From NCBI GenBank assembly GCA_051873875.1, contig JBJEFI010000004.1:1-22145 (forward strand): 22,145 nt of DNA. Direction: 5' to 3'. Below the pieces are notes generated by a model. That model was not told the origin of the DNA and did not search any database. It worked only from the letters and a program-made list of their open reading frames with translations. Positions 6,862 to 14,606 of the stretch are shown here, piece by piece. Position numbers and translations under genes: made by a program. This DNA is from JBJEFI01 sp051873875. GTDB lineage: Bacteria; Bacillota; Bacilli; Bacillales; Bacillaceae_G. Every line of letters starts with the position of its first letter. The stretch's first letter is position 1.

Positions 6862-7227
6862 TTAACACTCTTCTGGCGTACCAGCATTTTTCGCTGTACG
6901 GAAAGATGAACCGCAACCACATGTTGCAATAGCATTTGGATTGTCGATTGTGAACCCACCACCTAGCATAGATGCTTTGTAATCAACAACAACACCATTT
7001 AAAATTGGTAAGCTTTCTTTATCTACTAATACGCGAACATCGTCAAATAAAAATTCAACATCAGTTTCTTGCTTTTCTTCTTCAAAGCCTAAGCCATATG
7101 ATAAGCCACTACAGCCACCACCGTGAACTGCTACACGAAGGAATAAGTCTTCATTCCCTGCGTCTTTCTTCATTTCCTTTACTTGTAAAACAGCTTGTTC
7201 TGTTACTTCTATTTTCATTTCCTTCAT
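6862..7227 (-). CDS. yutM: HesB/IscA-family iron-sulfur carrier (YutM)
   Basis: 121 aa. The A-type Fe-S carrier pattern is complete: GGGCSG gives Cys39, and CGCGSSF near the C-terminus gives Cys103 and Cys105, the three ligands used to hold an Fe-S cluster or iron. The core GLSYGLGFEEE and MLGGGFTIDNPNA segments are typical. B. subtilis YutM has the same position next to dapF. The ATG at 7225-7227 has GAGGTGA six bases upstream. An internal ATG nine bases later is less likely. The gene starts 14 bases after dapF, so the two are in one operon. The Fe-S scaffold or carrier proteins YutI and perhaps YuzD are encoded nearby; a direct functional link is inference. Confidence 0.9.
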   Translation of the reverse strand: MKEMKIEVTEQAVLQVKEMKKDAGNEDLFLRVAVHGGGCSGLSYGLGFEEEKQETDVEFLFDDVRVLVDKESLPILNGVVVDYKASMLGGGFTIDNPNAIATCGCGSSFRTAKNAGTPEEC

Positions 7228-7241
7228 TAATAGTCACCTCA

Positions 7242-8102
7242 TTAATAATAATATGTTCCATCACAAATAATTGTTGCTGGTCCTCTCATAATCACATGTC
7301 CTTCATTGGTCCATGTAATAAACAAGTTGCCACCTGCCAAATGAACCGTTATTTCATCACCACGTTGTAACTTGTCATTCACTGTAGCTGCAACAACAGC
7401 TGCACATGCCCCAGTTCCACAAGCTTGGGTAACACCAGAGCCTCTTTCCCAAACTCGAAAATGGAGTGCATGATCATTTATCACTTGAATGAACTCTGTA
7501 TTTACACCTTCTAGAAACCATTCATGGTGCTCCATAATTGGACCTAGTGTTGTTAATGGTGCTTCCTCTATATCTTCTATTATAAACACTGTATGGGGAT
7601 TTCCCATCGATAAGCTCGTACATTCATATCTTTTTTCTTCAAAAACAATGATTTCTTTTGCAATTTCGTCTTTTTCTTCGCCAATCATTGGAATCTCTTT
7701 GCGAGAAAAACGAGGCTCTCCCATGTTAATCGCAATGTCTGTTACTTCTCCATTATCGTTAACAAATACCTGTGCCAATACAATACCTGATAACGTTTCA
7801 ATTGTAAAGGTTGTTCCTTCTACTAATTTATGCTCATATGCGTACTTTGCAACACATCGCAATCCATTGCCACAGCTCTTTCCTTCCGAACCATCTAAAT
7901 TAAAAATTCGCATTTTAACTGGCGCAACATCAGATGGGCAAATCAAAATCATTCCATCTGAACCAATTCCCGTATTTCGATTCGATACAGCTATTGCCAA
8001 TTCCTTTAATTGCTCTTCTTCTAAATGTTCTTCAAACAAATTGACATATACATACGTATTCCCTAATCCATGCATTTTTGTAAATCGAAAAGATTTCTCC
8101 AT
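7242..8102 (-). CDS. dapF: Diaminopimelate epimerase
   Basis: 286 aa, full length. It converts LL- to meso-diaminopimelate, the precursor of lysine and of the peptidoglycan cross-link in Bacillus. The two active-site cysteines are both present: Cys77 in DGSEGKSCGNGLRC and Cys228 in TQACGTGACAAVVAA. The N-terminal KMHGLGNTYVYV and the central MGNPHTVF are also conserved; the usual second residue after HGLGN is D or T in different lineages. The ATG at 8100-8102 has GGGGGAA about five bases upstream; a longer start (GTG at 8112-8114) overlaps that ribosome binding site and is unlikely. First gene of the dapF-yutM operon. A TATAAT box (8145-8150, minus strand) upstream is a likely -10, without a clear -35. 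Confidence 0.95.
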   Translation of the reverse strand: MEKSFRFTKMHGLGNTYVYVNLFEEHLEEEQLKELAIAVSNRNTGIGSDGMILICPSDVAPVKMRIFNLDGSEGKSCGNGLRCVAKYAYEHKLVEGTTFTIETLSGIVLAQVFVNDNGEVTDIAINMGEPRFSRKEIPMIGEEKDEIAKEIIVFEEKRYECTSLSMGNPHTVFIIEDIEEAPLTTLGPIMEHHEWFLEGVNTEFIQVINDHALHFRVWERGSGVTQACGTGACAAVVAATVNDKLQRGDEITVHLAGGNLFITWTNEGHVIMRGPATIICDGTYYY

Positions 8103-8166
8103 ACGTTCCCCCACTAGAAAAAAATTTTTTCTTCTTTTACGTATATTATAGCAATAATTTGTTCAT

Positions 8167-8192
8167 AATGAGAATATCCCCCGTTTCTCATT
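8167..8192. other. Hairpin 1 of a three-hairpin intergenic locus
   Basis: AATGAGAA (8167-8174) pairs perfectly with TTCTCATT (8185-8192). It is followed by the hairpin at 8200-8222 (TGAAAAGG with CCTTTTCA) and by the terminator at 8229-8255. Confidence 0.45.
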
Positions 8193-8228
8193 TTATAGAT
8201 GAAAAGGTAACCCCCCTTTTCACCACTT

Positions 8229-8255
8229 GCACCTTACTTTTAAGGTGCTTTTTTT
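8229..8255 (+). terminator. Plus-strand terminator with no plus-strand gene before it
   Basis: An 8-bp perfect stem (GCACCTTA with TAAGGTGC, loop CTTT) is followed by seven T on the plus strand only. Genes on both sides (yuzB, dapF) run on the minus strand, so this would end either an unannotated short RNA beginning near 8150 or antisense transcription. Confidence 0.7.
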
Positions 8256-8261
8256 GTTTTA

Positions 8262-8299
8262 TGTACAAAAAAACCGCTTAAATAAATCAAACGGTTTTA
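8262..8299 (-). terminator. Terminator of yuzB
   Basis: Minus strand: AAACCG pairs with CGGTTT around a T/A-rich loop, followed by a run of T; about 15 bases past the yuzB stop. Confidence 0.65.
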
Positions 8300-8314
8300 T
8301 TTCTTTTCACTATT

Positions 8315-8554
8315 TTAAAACATTGGATTTTCTTCTAAGAAAAGATAAATATTTTCAACTAATTCATCCGGTGTATTTCCAGTTACTACTTCTCCATTTA
8401 CTAGCGCAAACAAATGCTCGTTACAAATACCACAGTAACCTAAACAACCATATTCAATAACATCCAAATCTGGATCTTTCTCTAATATCTCCAAAGCGCG
8501 TTGACTACCGCTTGCTAAATTACTGACACAAAATTCAATTACTGGTTGAATCAT
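8315..8554 (-). CDS. yuzB: YuzB-family (DUF1450) small cysteine protein
   Basis: 79 aa, matching the DUF1450/YuzB family in length. Cysteines are at position 9 (EFCVSN) and in a cluster YGCLGYCGICNEH (Cys37, Cys41, Cys44). The cluster followed by LFALVNGEVVTGNTPDELVENI recalls the thioredoxin-like [2Fe-2S] ferredoxin fold of short Bacillus proteins; metal or cluster binding is an inference. Function is unknown in B. subtilis as far as I recall. The start ATG has GGAGGAGG five bases upstream. It is upstream of dapF but separated by about 210 bases containing terminators, so it is probably transcribed alone, divergently from yutJ. Confidence 0.85.
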   Translation of the reverse strand: MIQPVIEFCVSNLASGSQRALEILEKDPDLDVIEYGCLGYCGICNEHLFALVNGEVVTGNTPDELVENIYLFLEENPMF

Positions 8555-8641
8555 CGCTGCCTCCTCCTACCTATACGCCACCTTTTACTACCATTATTCA
8601 AAAAAAACGTCACAATGTAAAGCGAACCGTTTCGTTTAAAT

Positions 8642-8670
8642 TTGTGAATGTCACAAAAATTTCATATAAT
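8642..8670 (+). promoter_or_regulatory. yutJ promoter with palindromic operator-like site over the -35
   Basis: TTGTGA (8642-8647), 17-base spacer, perfect TATAAT (8665-8670). The -35 forms the left half of a perfect palindrome, TTGTGA-ATG-TCACAA (8642-8656). The half-site matches that of Rex (TTGTGA), a repressor that senses NADH/NAD, but known Rex sites have wider spacing, so the regulator is uncertain. Confidence 0.55.
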
Positions 8671-8706
8671 TTTCATTGAGAGAAACTTTTATTGGGGATG
8701 AAAAAA

Positions 8707-9768
8707 ATGAAAAAATTACTTATTCTTGGGGGCGGGTACGGTGGCATGCGTATTTTACAAAGACTCCTTCCACAAAACCTTCCAGCTGATGTGGAAATTA
8801 CCCTTGTCGACCGTAATCCATATCATTGTTTTAAAACAGAATATTATGCGCTCGTAGCAGGAACTGTTTCAGACATACATATTCGCACAGCTTTTCCTGA
8901 GCATGAACGATTAACGTTTGTATCTGGAGAAATAGACAACATTAATCTTGATGAAAAAGTTGTTTTCTTAAAAGATGGAAAATCATTACCATACACAGAT
9001 TTGATAATTGGATTAGGGTGCGAAGATAAATACCATGGTGTACCTGGGGCAAAAGAATACACCTTTAGCTTACAAACAATTGAAAAAGCAAGACGTGCCT
9101 ATGAAGCAATTAATAGCCTTCCATATAATAGCCGAGTTGCCATTGTTGGAGCTGGTTTAAGTGGCGTTGAAGTAGCTAGTGAACTACGTGAAAGCCGCAA
9201 AGATTTAGATATTTTACTATTTGACAGAGGAGCCCGTATTCTTTCTATGTTTCCAGAACGATTAAGTGAATATGTAGAAAATTGGTTCCTTAAAAACAAC
9301 ATTGTAATCGTTCGCCATTCAAATATAACAAAGGTAGAACCTTCATTATTATATAACCACGATGAAGCTATTTCTTGTGATGCAATTATTTGGACAGCAG
9401 GTATCCAGCCAAGTGAAATCGTTCAACAACTTTCTGTAACAAAAGATAACCAAGGTCGAGTGGAAGTCACACCTTATTACAACATTCCAGATAATGACCA
9501 TGTCTATGTAGTTGGCGATTGTGTTAGTTCTCCTTTCTCGCCATCGGCTCAACTAGCGGAAGCACAAGGTGAACAGATTGCTACTGTCCTCTTAAAACGT
9601 TGGAACAATGAGGATCTCCCAGAATCGTTACCAACTATTAAATTAAAAGGGATACTTGGTTCACTTGGAAAAAAACATGGCTTTGGTGTTGTAGCAGATA
9701 CACCTCTTCTTGGTCGTGTTCCTCGTCTTTTAAAATCTGGACTATTATGGATTTCTAAATTCAACTAA
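8707..9768 (+). CDS. yutJ: NDH-2-like NAD(P)H dehydrogenase (YutJ)
   Basis: 353 aa, shorter than the 400-aa YumB and lacking its C-terminal membrane-binding extension. FAD motif ILGGGYGGMRIL at residues 5-16; second dinucleotide motif VAIVGAGLSGVEVASEL at about 143-159; closing VVGDCVSSPFSPSAQLAEAQG near 265-285. Belongs to the pyridine nucleotide-disulfide oxidoreductase family and corresponds to B. subtilis YutJ, whose quinone reductase role is assumed rather than proven. The ATG at 8707 starts MKKLLILG like YutJ and has TTGGGG about nine bases upstream; upstream TTG (8692) and ATG (8698) starts are possible but lack an SD. Its promoter carries an operator-like palindrome. A terminator follows at once. 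Confidence 0.85.
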   Translation: MKKLLILGGGYGGMRILQRLLPQNLPADVEITLVDRNPYHCFKTEYYALVAGTVSDIHIRTAFPEHERLTFVSGEIDNINLDEKVVFLKDGKSLPYTDLIIGLGCEDKYHGVPGAKEYTFSLQTIEKARRAYEAINSLPYNSRVAIVGAGLSGVEVASELRESRKDLDILLFDRGARILSMFPERLSEYVENWFLKNNIVIVRHSNITKVEPSLLYNHDEAISCDAIIWTAGIQPSEIVQQLSVTKDNQGRVEVTPYYNIPDNDHVYVVGDCVSSPFSPSAQLAEAQGEQIATVLLKRWNNEDLPESLPTIKLKGILGSLGKKHGFGVVADTPLLGRVPRLLKSGLLWISKFN

Positions 9769-9778
9769 TGAAATACTT

Positions 9779-9821
9779 CAAAAAACCGTTGTCGTTAAAA
9801 AGACAAACGGTTTTCTTTTTT
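9779..9821. terminator. Terminator of yutJ (also end of the mprF remnant)
   Basis: AAACCGTTGTC pairs with GACAAACGGTTT (one bulge) and is followed by TTTTCTTTTTT on the plus strand. A-rich on the other side, so it may also serve the minus-strand mprF remnant, whose reading frame ended at 9820-9822. Confidence 0.75.
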
Positions 9822-12402
9822 AATCATTTTTTCTTTTATGTCCTATACTAATCATCTTTGTAACAATAAGCAAGTACATACCTAACGTTCGATTTTTGCG
9901 AAACACTAACTATTTTCCTACCCATGTTGCCCATATTTTTCTTTAAAATGTCGCAATCCACTAAAGCTATACATATAACGAATGTTATTAAAAACATTTG
10001 CAGCAATTCGCTCCAATAAAAAGGATTATTCTTCTAATCCGACGTTTGAGAGTGGCGTCATCCTCATATCAAAGAATGTATATCCCCGCTCTTGCGCCCA
10101 TTTAAATAAATGAATAACCATAGTATCCATAATGCCAGAAGGTGGATCTTCTATATAACGCATTAAATCAATGGAAAGACAGCCTTGCTGATATATTGGC
10201 ATCATCGTCATAAAAGAAACAATGTTACCATTTTTATCTCGAAGAATAGCTACATCAGAACGATTAATATACGCTTCATCAAAATAGCCTACAGAGAATC
10301 CTTTTTCTCGTTTTTTCCTAACCATTTATCGGATACCATCTTTAGCTCTTGAATTATATCCTTTTCAAAAGGATGATGTAACATTTCAAATACATATCAC
10401 TCTCGATTAAATCGGTTAACGGTCGCTCGTAGGCTTACTTTCTTTTTCCAGATATTGTGAAGTTATCTAATGAAACAATCGCTTCTTCTCCCAGCTTAAA
10501 ATAGTTGTATCCATAGTCATGATATAAATACATATATTTTTGATTGATTTGATAAAATAATAGCAAATAACCATACCGATTAGCATGACACATAAATTCT
10601 CGTAAGACAATTCGAAACGAATTTTCATCGCCAATTGGATCTCCTAATACAATTACACGCTTTCCTTTTACAGCAAACTGTAAAAGAGCTCGTCCATCGC
10701 TAGATAAGAAGAGGCGTTTATCACCTAAAAAAGCTAAATGACTTAAGGCATTCCCTCCATATGTAGTCAAAAATTTATTTAACTTTTTTTCATCCATTTT
10801 TTCGCCAATATGAAAGGGATATAATTTATCAAATATGATTAGTCCTATCAAGACTAGTATAGGAACAACAATTAAGGCGAAAAGGGTTGTTTGGGTTACT
10901 TCGGTAGCTGTTCGAATAGTGTATGGGCCTTTTGTAGCAACAGATGTTATCCCAGCGCCTGCTATGTAGTAGCAACCTATTAAAATCAATGTGACAATTA
11001 ATCCACGCATATAATTAAATAAGGTTAGTACGATACTTTCTCTTTTAAATTGATGCCGAACAAAAACCAACATACATAATACAACACCACAAATAATAGC
11101 TTCTTTGTAATCAAGGGCTTTTACAAGATGCAAAATGATACTTGCACATAAGGTGGGGAAAACAAAAAAATAAGAGCGTTTCGTTCGATAATAAATCCCA
11201 CGAATATTTAAAATTAAAATGATTCCACAAACAAATGTCAGATGATAAAACAAATTCATCAGATCATGAGGAATAATTGTATCAAATAAGCCCTGTCGCA
11301 AAGGAGGTGCCCAAACAGCTAAAATTGTTACCCATCCTGTATAGCCAATTAAAACAGCCAGTGCCCAACGACCAGATTTAGATAAAAATTCTCGATAAAC
11401 AGCCCAGATAACCCTTGTCGCTTCAATTACCGGACCAATAATCGGTTTATCTTCCATCCACTTTAACGTTGGACCTCCAAATTCAAATACGCTTAATACT
11501 AATGCAATCCCAAAAGGAATAAAATAATAAACAAGACGGTATAGTAACAAAATAGAGAGAATATGCTCTTCACTATAACCGAAAAAACTCATGCCAAGTA
11601 AATAAGCTAAATCAAAAGAACCAAGACCGCCAGGAACAAAGCTAATAAATCCAGCTATTGCTGATAATGTGAATACACCCATTGCTACTAAAAAAGGCAC
11701 ATGGATTTCGAATTGCCATAATAATAAATACAACACGAAAGCAGCACTAAGCCATTCACCAATCGAAATAACTGTAAAAATAGTTGTTACTCGATAATTC
11801 CCTAATTTTGTTTTCATACTGGGAGTAAAAGCACGTTTGTTTTTTAGACCAATAAAGTAGTTGAAGATAATATATGTAGGCAAGATGCAGGAAAAGATAA
11901 TCAAAATAGGTAACAACCATACTTTTTCATAAATCAATGGTCCAACTTTGAAAATATGTATCAACACACAAATGGAGAAAAAAGATAATCCGTTAGCAAC
12001 GGCTGTCGTCATCCAAGCAATGCCTTTTACTAACATCTTTGTATCTTTTGTATATTCTCGATACAACATTGTACGTAGCCCGGCGCCTGCTATTCCACCA
12101 AACCCTAAGACACCGTTAAACGCATTTGCAATAAATCCAATCTGAAATACCTTTCTTTTTCGAACAGGCAAGTGCAAGGATTTCGTTAGTGCAATGTCAT
12201 AAAGAGACATAATAGAAACCGCTAACAATCCAAGGCTAATGAAAAACAAAAATTGCATAGGAGTCAATTCATGTAGAACTTGTATCGATTTTTTTAATGA
12301 CACATCATTTAATTCTGCTTTCGCTCGATATAGCACATATAGCATTACAGTTATGGGAAGGATTATTTTTCCGTATTTTAGTAAAATCCGATATTTAATT
12401 AT
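9820..12402 (-). pseudogene. mprF: Degraded mprF (lysylphosphatidylglycerol synthase/flippase)
   Basis: The product family adds lysine to phosphatidylglycerol and flips it outward, protecting against cationic peptides. An intact reading frame (10435-12345) encodes about 636 aa: many membrane segments of the flippase domain (FGGIAGAGLRTMLYREY, FVPGGLGSFDLAYLLG) and the first part of the C-terminal DUF2156 synthase domain. Then the gene breaks. After SGKRK there is a frameshift at about 10435; TGA at 10397-10399 replaces an expected glycine codon; a second frameshift lies in the A run at 10311-10316; TAA at 10026-10028 interrupts LSNVGLEE-SFLLERIAANVF; TAG occurs at 9918-9920; a further shift leads to the old C-terminus (VTKMISIGHKRKND) ending at 9820-9822. 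The upstream frame continues to an ATA (12400-12402) at the right distance from AAGGAGGG, so the start codon also seems lost. Synthase activity is surely gone; the 636-aa part might still be made from an internal ATG. Confidence 0.9.
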
Positions 12403-12460
12403 GATTATTCCCTCCTTTCCAAATTAATTCCATTTTTCTATTATAATACAAGGAATGATG

Positions 12461-12487
12461 GAAAAAAAGGGCAGCCAAATTGGCTGC
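12461..12487 (-). terminator. Terminator of yuzD
   Basis: Minus strand: GCAGCCA pairs with TGGCTGC around ATT, followed by CCTTTTTTT. It overlaps the last base of the yuzD stop codon. Confidence 0.85.
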
Positions 12488-12795
12488 TACAAAAGCTTAT
12501 CAACTGCATTCGTTACTTGGCGAAGCTGAATAATACCTTCTCCTACAATTTCATCATTTACAGTTACAAGTGGATAAAACAAGTCGTTTTCCATAATGTC
12601 CTGAATAACAATTATATGTTTTTCTTCTTGCTGTGACATATCAATATCAATGTATTGAAAAGAAAGCCATTCTTCTTTATATTTTCGCTTTAATGCCGCT
12701 TGTAGCCATTCGTATGTTTCTATTGATGATGGTGCTCCTACACAACTAGCACATTGTACTTGTGCCCCATACACAACAATCGAAATTTGTTTCAT
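12487..12795 (-). CDS. yuzD: YuzD-family thioredoxin-like protein (DUF1462)
   Basis: 102 aa. After a first strand (ISIVVYGA) comes the CASC motif (Cys15-x-x-Cys18) in the place of a thioredoxin active site, then PSSIETYEWLQAALKRKY, a helix typical of the YuzD family, and a C-terminal DLFYPLVTVNDEIVGEG strand-turn-strand that resembles the cis-proline region of thioredoxin-fold proteins. A thiol-disulfide role is predicted by fold only. YuzD lies next to yutI (NifU-like) in many Bacillus genomes, suggesting involvement in Fe-S or redox handling, unproven. Start: ATG at 12793-12795 with AAAAGGA eight bases upstream; the ATG at 12802-12804 would put AGG only six bases away and adds three residues, and cannot be excluded. 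Confidence 0.85.
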   Translation of the reverse strand: MKQISIVVYGAQVQCASCVGAPSSIETYEWLQAALKRKYKEEWLSFQYIDIDMSQQEEKHIIVIQDIMENDLFYPLVTVNDEIVGEGIIQLRQVTNAVDKLL

Positions 12796-12903
12796 TCTTC
12801 CCATCCTTTTCCTACATCTTTTTTTGAAAAAAACGTACCCTATTTATGTAATGTTTCTTTTGCTGTCTAACTAAATAAAAATTTTCGTTTCAAACATATT
12901 GAA

Positions 12904-13068
12904 ATGTTCATTAGAAAAGAGAAGCATCCATTTAAGTACCTAACAATGAGAGAACAAACACTCCCTCATACATGGTTTACTTTATTACAACATACATTTC
13001 AAAAAAAAAGAATTCATACGCCTTTTTTTGAACAACTGAATAGATTTTTTCCAATGTCCCCCTTATAA
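12904..13068 (+). CDS. Possible 54-aa small ORF or gene remnant, unrecognised
   Basis: The frame is open from 12871 and runs from ATG at 12904 to TAA at 13066. The product (MFIRKEKHPFKYLTMREQTL..., ending FFPMSPL) is rich in H, F and charged residues and looks more protein-like than the AT-rich surroundings, but there is no Shine-Dalgarno and no family I recognise. The stop codon lies inside the TATAAT-like box before yutI. Could be a C-terminal remnant or chance. Confidence 0.2.
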   Translation: MFIRKEKHPFKYLTMREQTLPHTWFTLLQHTFQKKRIHTPFFEQLNRFFPMSPL

Positions 13069-13095
13069 TGTAGTAGTGAAAGGAGTTGATTTTAC

Positions 13096-13332
13096 ATGGA
13101 AAACAACGAAATGTTTGAATCAGTTGAAGAAGTATTAGATAAATTACGCCCATTCTTATTACGTGATGGTGGCGATGTAGAATTAGTAGATATCGAAGAT
13201 GGAATCGTAAAATTACGTTTAATGGGTGCTTGTGGTAGCTGCCCAAGCTCAACAATTACATTAAAAGCAGGTATTGAGCGTGCATTATTAGAAGAAGTAC
13301 CTGGTGTAATCGAAGTAGAACAAGTTTTCTAA
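13096..13332 (+). CDS. yutI: NifU C-terminal-domain iron-sulfur scaffold (YutI)
   Basis: 78 aa, a stand-alone NifU-like C-terminal domain. The cluster-binding motif GACGSCPSS gives Cys46 and Cys49; RPFLLRDGGDVELVDIEDGIVKLRL before it and TLKAGIERALLEEVPGVIEVEQVF after it are nearly the family consensus. Such proteins carry or assemble [4Fe-4S] clusters for transfer to apoproteins, in the cytoplasm. The ATG has AAAGGAG about ten bases upstream, and TATAAT (13064-13069) is a probable -10, with no convincing -35. Divergent from yuzD and followed by a strong terminator, so transcribed alone. Codon use (strong preference for TTA, GTA, GAA) fits a highly expressed native gene. Confidence 0.93.
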   Translation: MENNEMFESVEEVLDKLRPFLLRDGGDVELVDIEDGIVKLRLMGACGSCPSSTITLKAGIERALLEEVPGVIEVEQVF

Positions 13333-13338
13333 TTTAAA

Positions 13339-13384
13339 ACTGCAGACGATTTTTTCACTTTCAGTCGAAAGTTAGATAACTGTA
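13339..13384 (+). repeat. Possible degenerate copy of the structured repeat
   Basis: ACTGCAGACGATTTTTTC, a short hairpin (ACTTTC-AGTC-GAAAGT) and then a TCGAAAGTTAGATAA box parallel the 5' and 3' boxes of the copies at 3414-3490 and 6059-6127, but the long hairpin is missing. It again sits between a gene stop and its terminator. Weak resemblance. Confidence 0.25.
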
Positions 13385-13424
13385 TAATGCTGAAATGCTA
13401 TTTATGTTAATCTCAGCTCACATG

Positions 13425-13460
13425 AAACCATCCTTGCCTTTTAAAGGCAGGATGGTTTTT
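13425..13460. terminator. Bidirectional terminator between yutI and yutH
   Basis: ACCATCC-T-TGCCTTT pairs with AAAGGCA-GGATGGT (about 14 bp with one bulge), with T on the plus side and A before it; convergent genes flank it. Confidence 0.9.
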
Positions 13461-13464
13461 TCTT

Positions 13465-14466
13465 TTAACTAAGCCATTCTATATCACGAATACCGACCTT
13501 TCTCGTCGGCAGCTTAATAAGAGAATAAAATCGTTTTAAAAAATCTTCATATGCTGGTAATAAATCAATGCACGCTTTTAAATCTTTTTCGTATTTATTT
13601 CGTCCACTAGCACCACTACCGTAGTAACCTTCGATTGCTTCAAAGTATGGAAGTGGAAATAACAATCTGCCATAAATAAGGCGCCATGAAAAAGATGATA
13701 AAGGTGTTATCTTTTCATATTCATTTAAAAATTCCAGAATAACTTCTTCTCTTCTTTCTTTTCGATGGTAAAATTCATACCGAATAAATTCAGCAATATC
13801 TCTACTTGGATGATCGTATACCCATTCAATCGGCATTTTCATTCGATACTCATTATCCCATTGTTGACGCGTAAAATGGTTATAACAAACGGTTCCTGCA
13901 TCAAAGAGTTTTGGTTCATCATCCATTTCTGTATCAACAACGTATTGAACGGCATTTTCTGTTAATGCTAAATAATATGGAAATGTATCAACAAAATCAC
14001 GATCAACACCACTTTCTGGATGTGTCATAACTTTCTCACGCCAAAACTTCTCTAGTTGTTCTAACCGGCTTACCCATAATTCCTTCCATTGCCCAATCCG
14101 ATTAATATTCTCTATTCTTTCGGTGTAATACTTCCCTTGAAAGTGAAATTGAGCTAACTCTTGCCCCATTGGCAGTACTTCTCGCGGCGTCGAGCGATTA
14201 TATTTTAATAACACACAATCCTTACCATTGATTTTTGACACATAATACCCATACATATTTTCCACAAACTCACCTACTGTCGTATCCCCACATTGATTAT
14301 AAAAGTCAGTAAGGTTTTTAATCTCAAGCAATTCATCTTCTTTTAATTCTCTAATTGGCACTAATACGTAAATTTTATTACGAAGTAAGAAACTTTGATA
14401 TTTTCCCCATTGGTGTAATTCCCCTGCATGTAGACCATAATAATCATAAATGGCTCGCATCAACAT
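13465..14466 (-). CDS. yutH: Spore coat protein YutH, CotS-like kinase-fold family
   Basis: 333 aa. It resembles YutH/CotS-type proteins of Bacillus, which have an aminoglycoside-phosphotransferase-like fold and associate with the spore coat. Visible landmarks are an N-terminal region with YGLHAGELHQWGKYQSFLL, the mid segment LPMGQELAQFHFQGKYY corresponding to the family's helix, LFDAGTVCYNHFTRQQW (about 190-206) where a kinase catalytic loop would lie, and WVYDHPSRDIAEFIRYEFY (about 215-233), equivalent to the Asp-containing metal loop. The canonical HGD catalytic motif of active phosphotransferases is replaced by YNHF, so catalysis is doubtful. The ATG at 14464-14466 has AGGGGGGAAG three to four bases upstream; ATG at 14458-14460 gives a better spacing and is equally plausible. 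No clear sporulation promoter was recognised in 14467-14606. Confidence 0.85.
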   Translation of the reverse strand: MLMRAIYDYYGLHAGELHQWGKYQSFLLRNKIYVLVPIRELKEDELLEIKNLTDFYNQCGDTTVGEFVENMYGYYVSKINGKDCVLLKYNRSTPREVLPMGQELAQFHFQGKYYTERIENINRIGQWKELWVSRLEQLEKFWREKVMTHPESGVDRDFVDTFPYYLALTENAVQYVVDTEMDDEPKLFDAGTVCYNHFTRQQWDNEYRMKMPIEWVYDHPSRDIAEFIRYEFYHRKERREEVILEFLNEYEKITPLSSFSWRLIYGRLLFPLPYFEAIEGYYGSGASGRNKYEKDLKACIDLLPAYEDFLKRFYSLIKLPTRKVGIRDIEWLS

Positions 14467-14606
14467 CGTCTTCCCCCCTAAAAAAGAATCATTTTCATAT
14501 TACTTTATAAAAAAATATTTTATTTCGTACAAAAAGAGTTATTATAAATATATACATATACTACATAAGTTAGTAATACACTCTTAAAGAATTAGGTGAG
14601 AAAAAG

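Noticed and set aside
7489..8151. A 220-codon plus-strand open frame opposite dapF
   Set aside because: It is the antisense of a highly conserved gene, has no SD and no domain; an AT-rich shadow.
10026..10325. A separate 99-aa acyltransferase-like gene
   Set aside because: The sequence (KREKGFSVGYFDE to TPLSNVG) is the continuation of the MprF synthase domain, separated only by frameshift and stop lesions, so it belongs to the pseudogene.
9820..10440. mprF lesions as simple sequencing errors
   Set aside because: One homopolymer shift (10311-10316) could be an error, but at least four other lesions of different kinds in about 500 bases make decay the better explanation.
12977..13255. A 92-codon minus-strand frame overlapping yutI
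   Set aside because: Antisense to the conserved NifU domain; composition is shadow-like (HRHHH, FFFFE runs).
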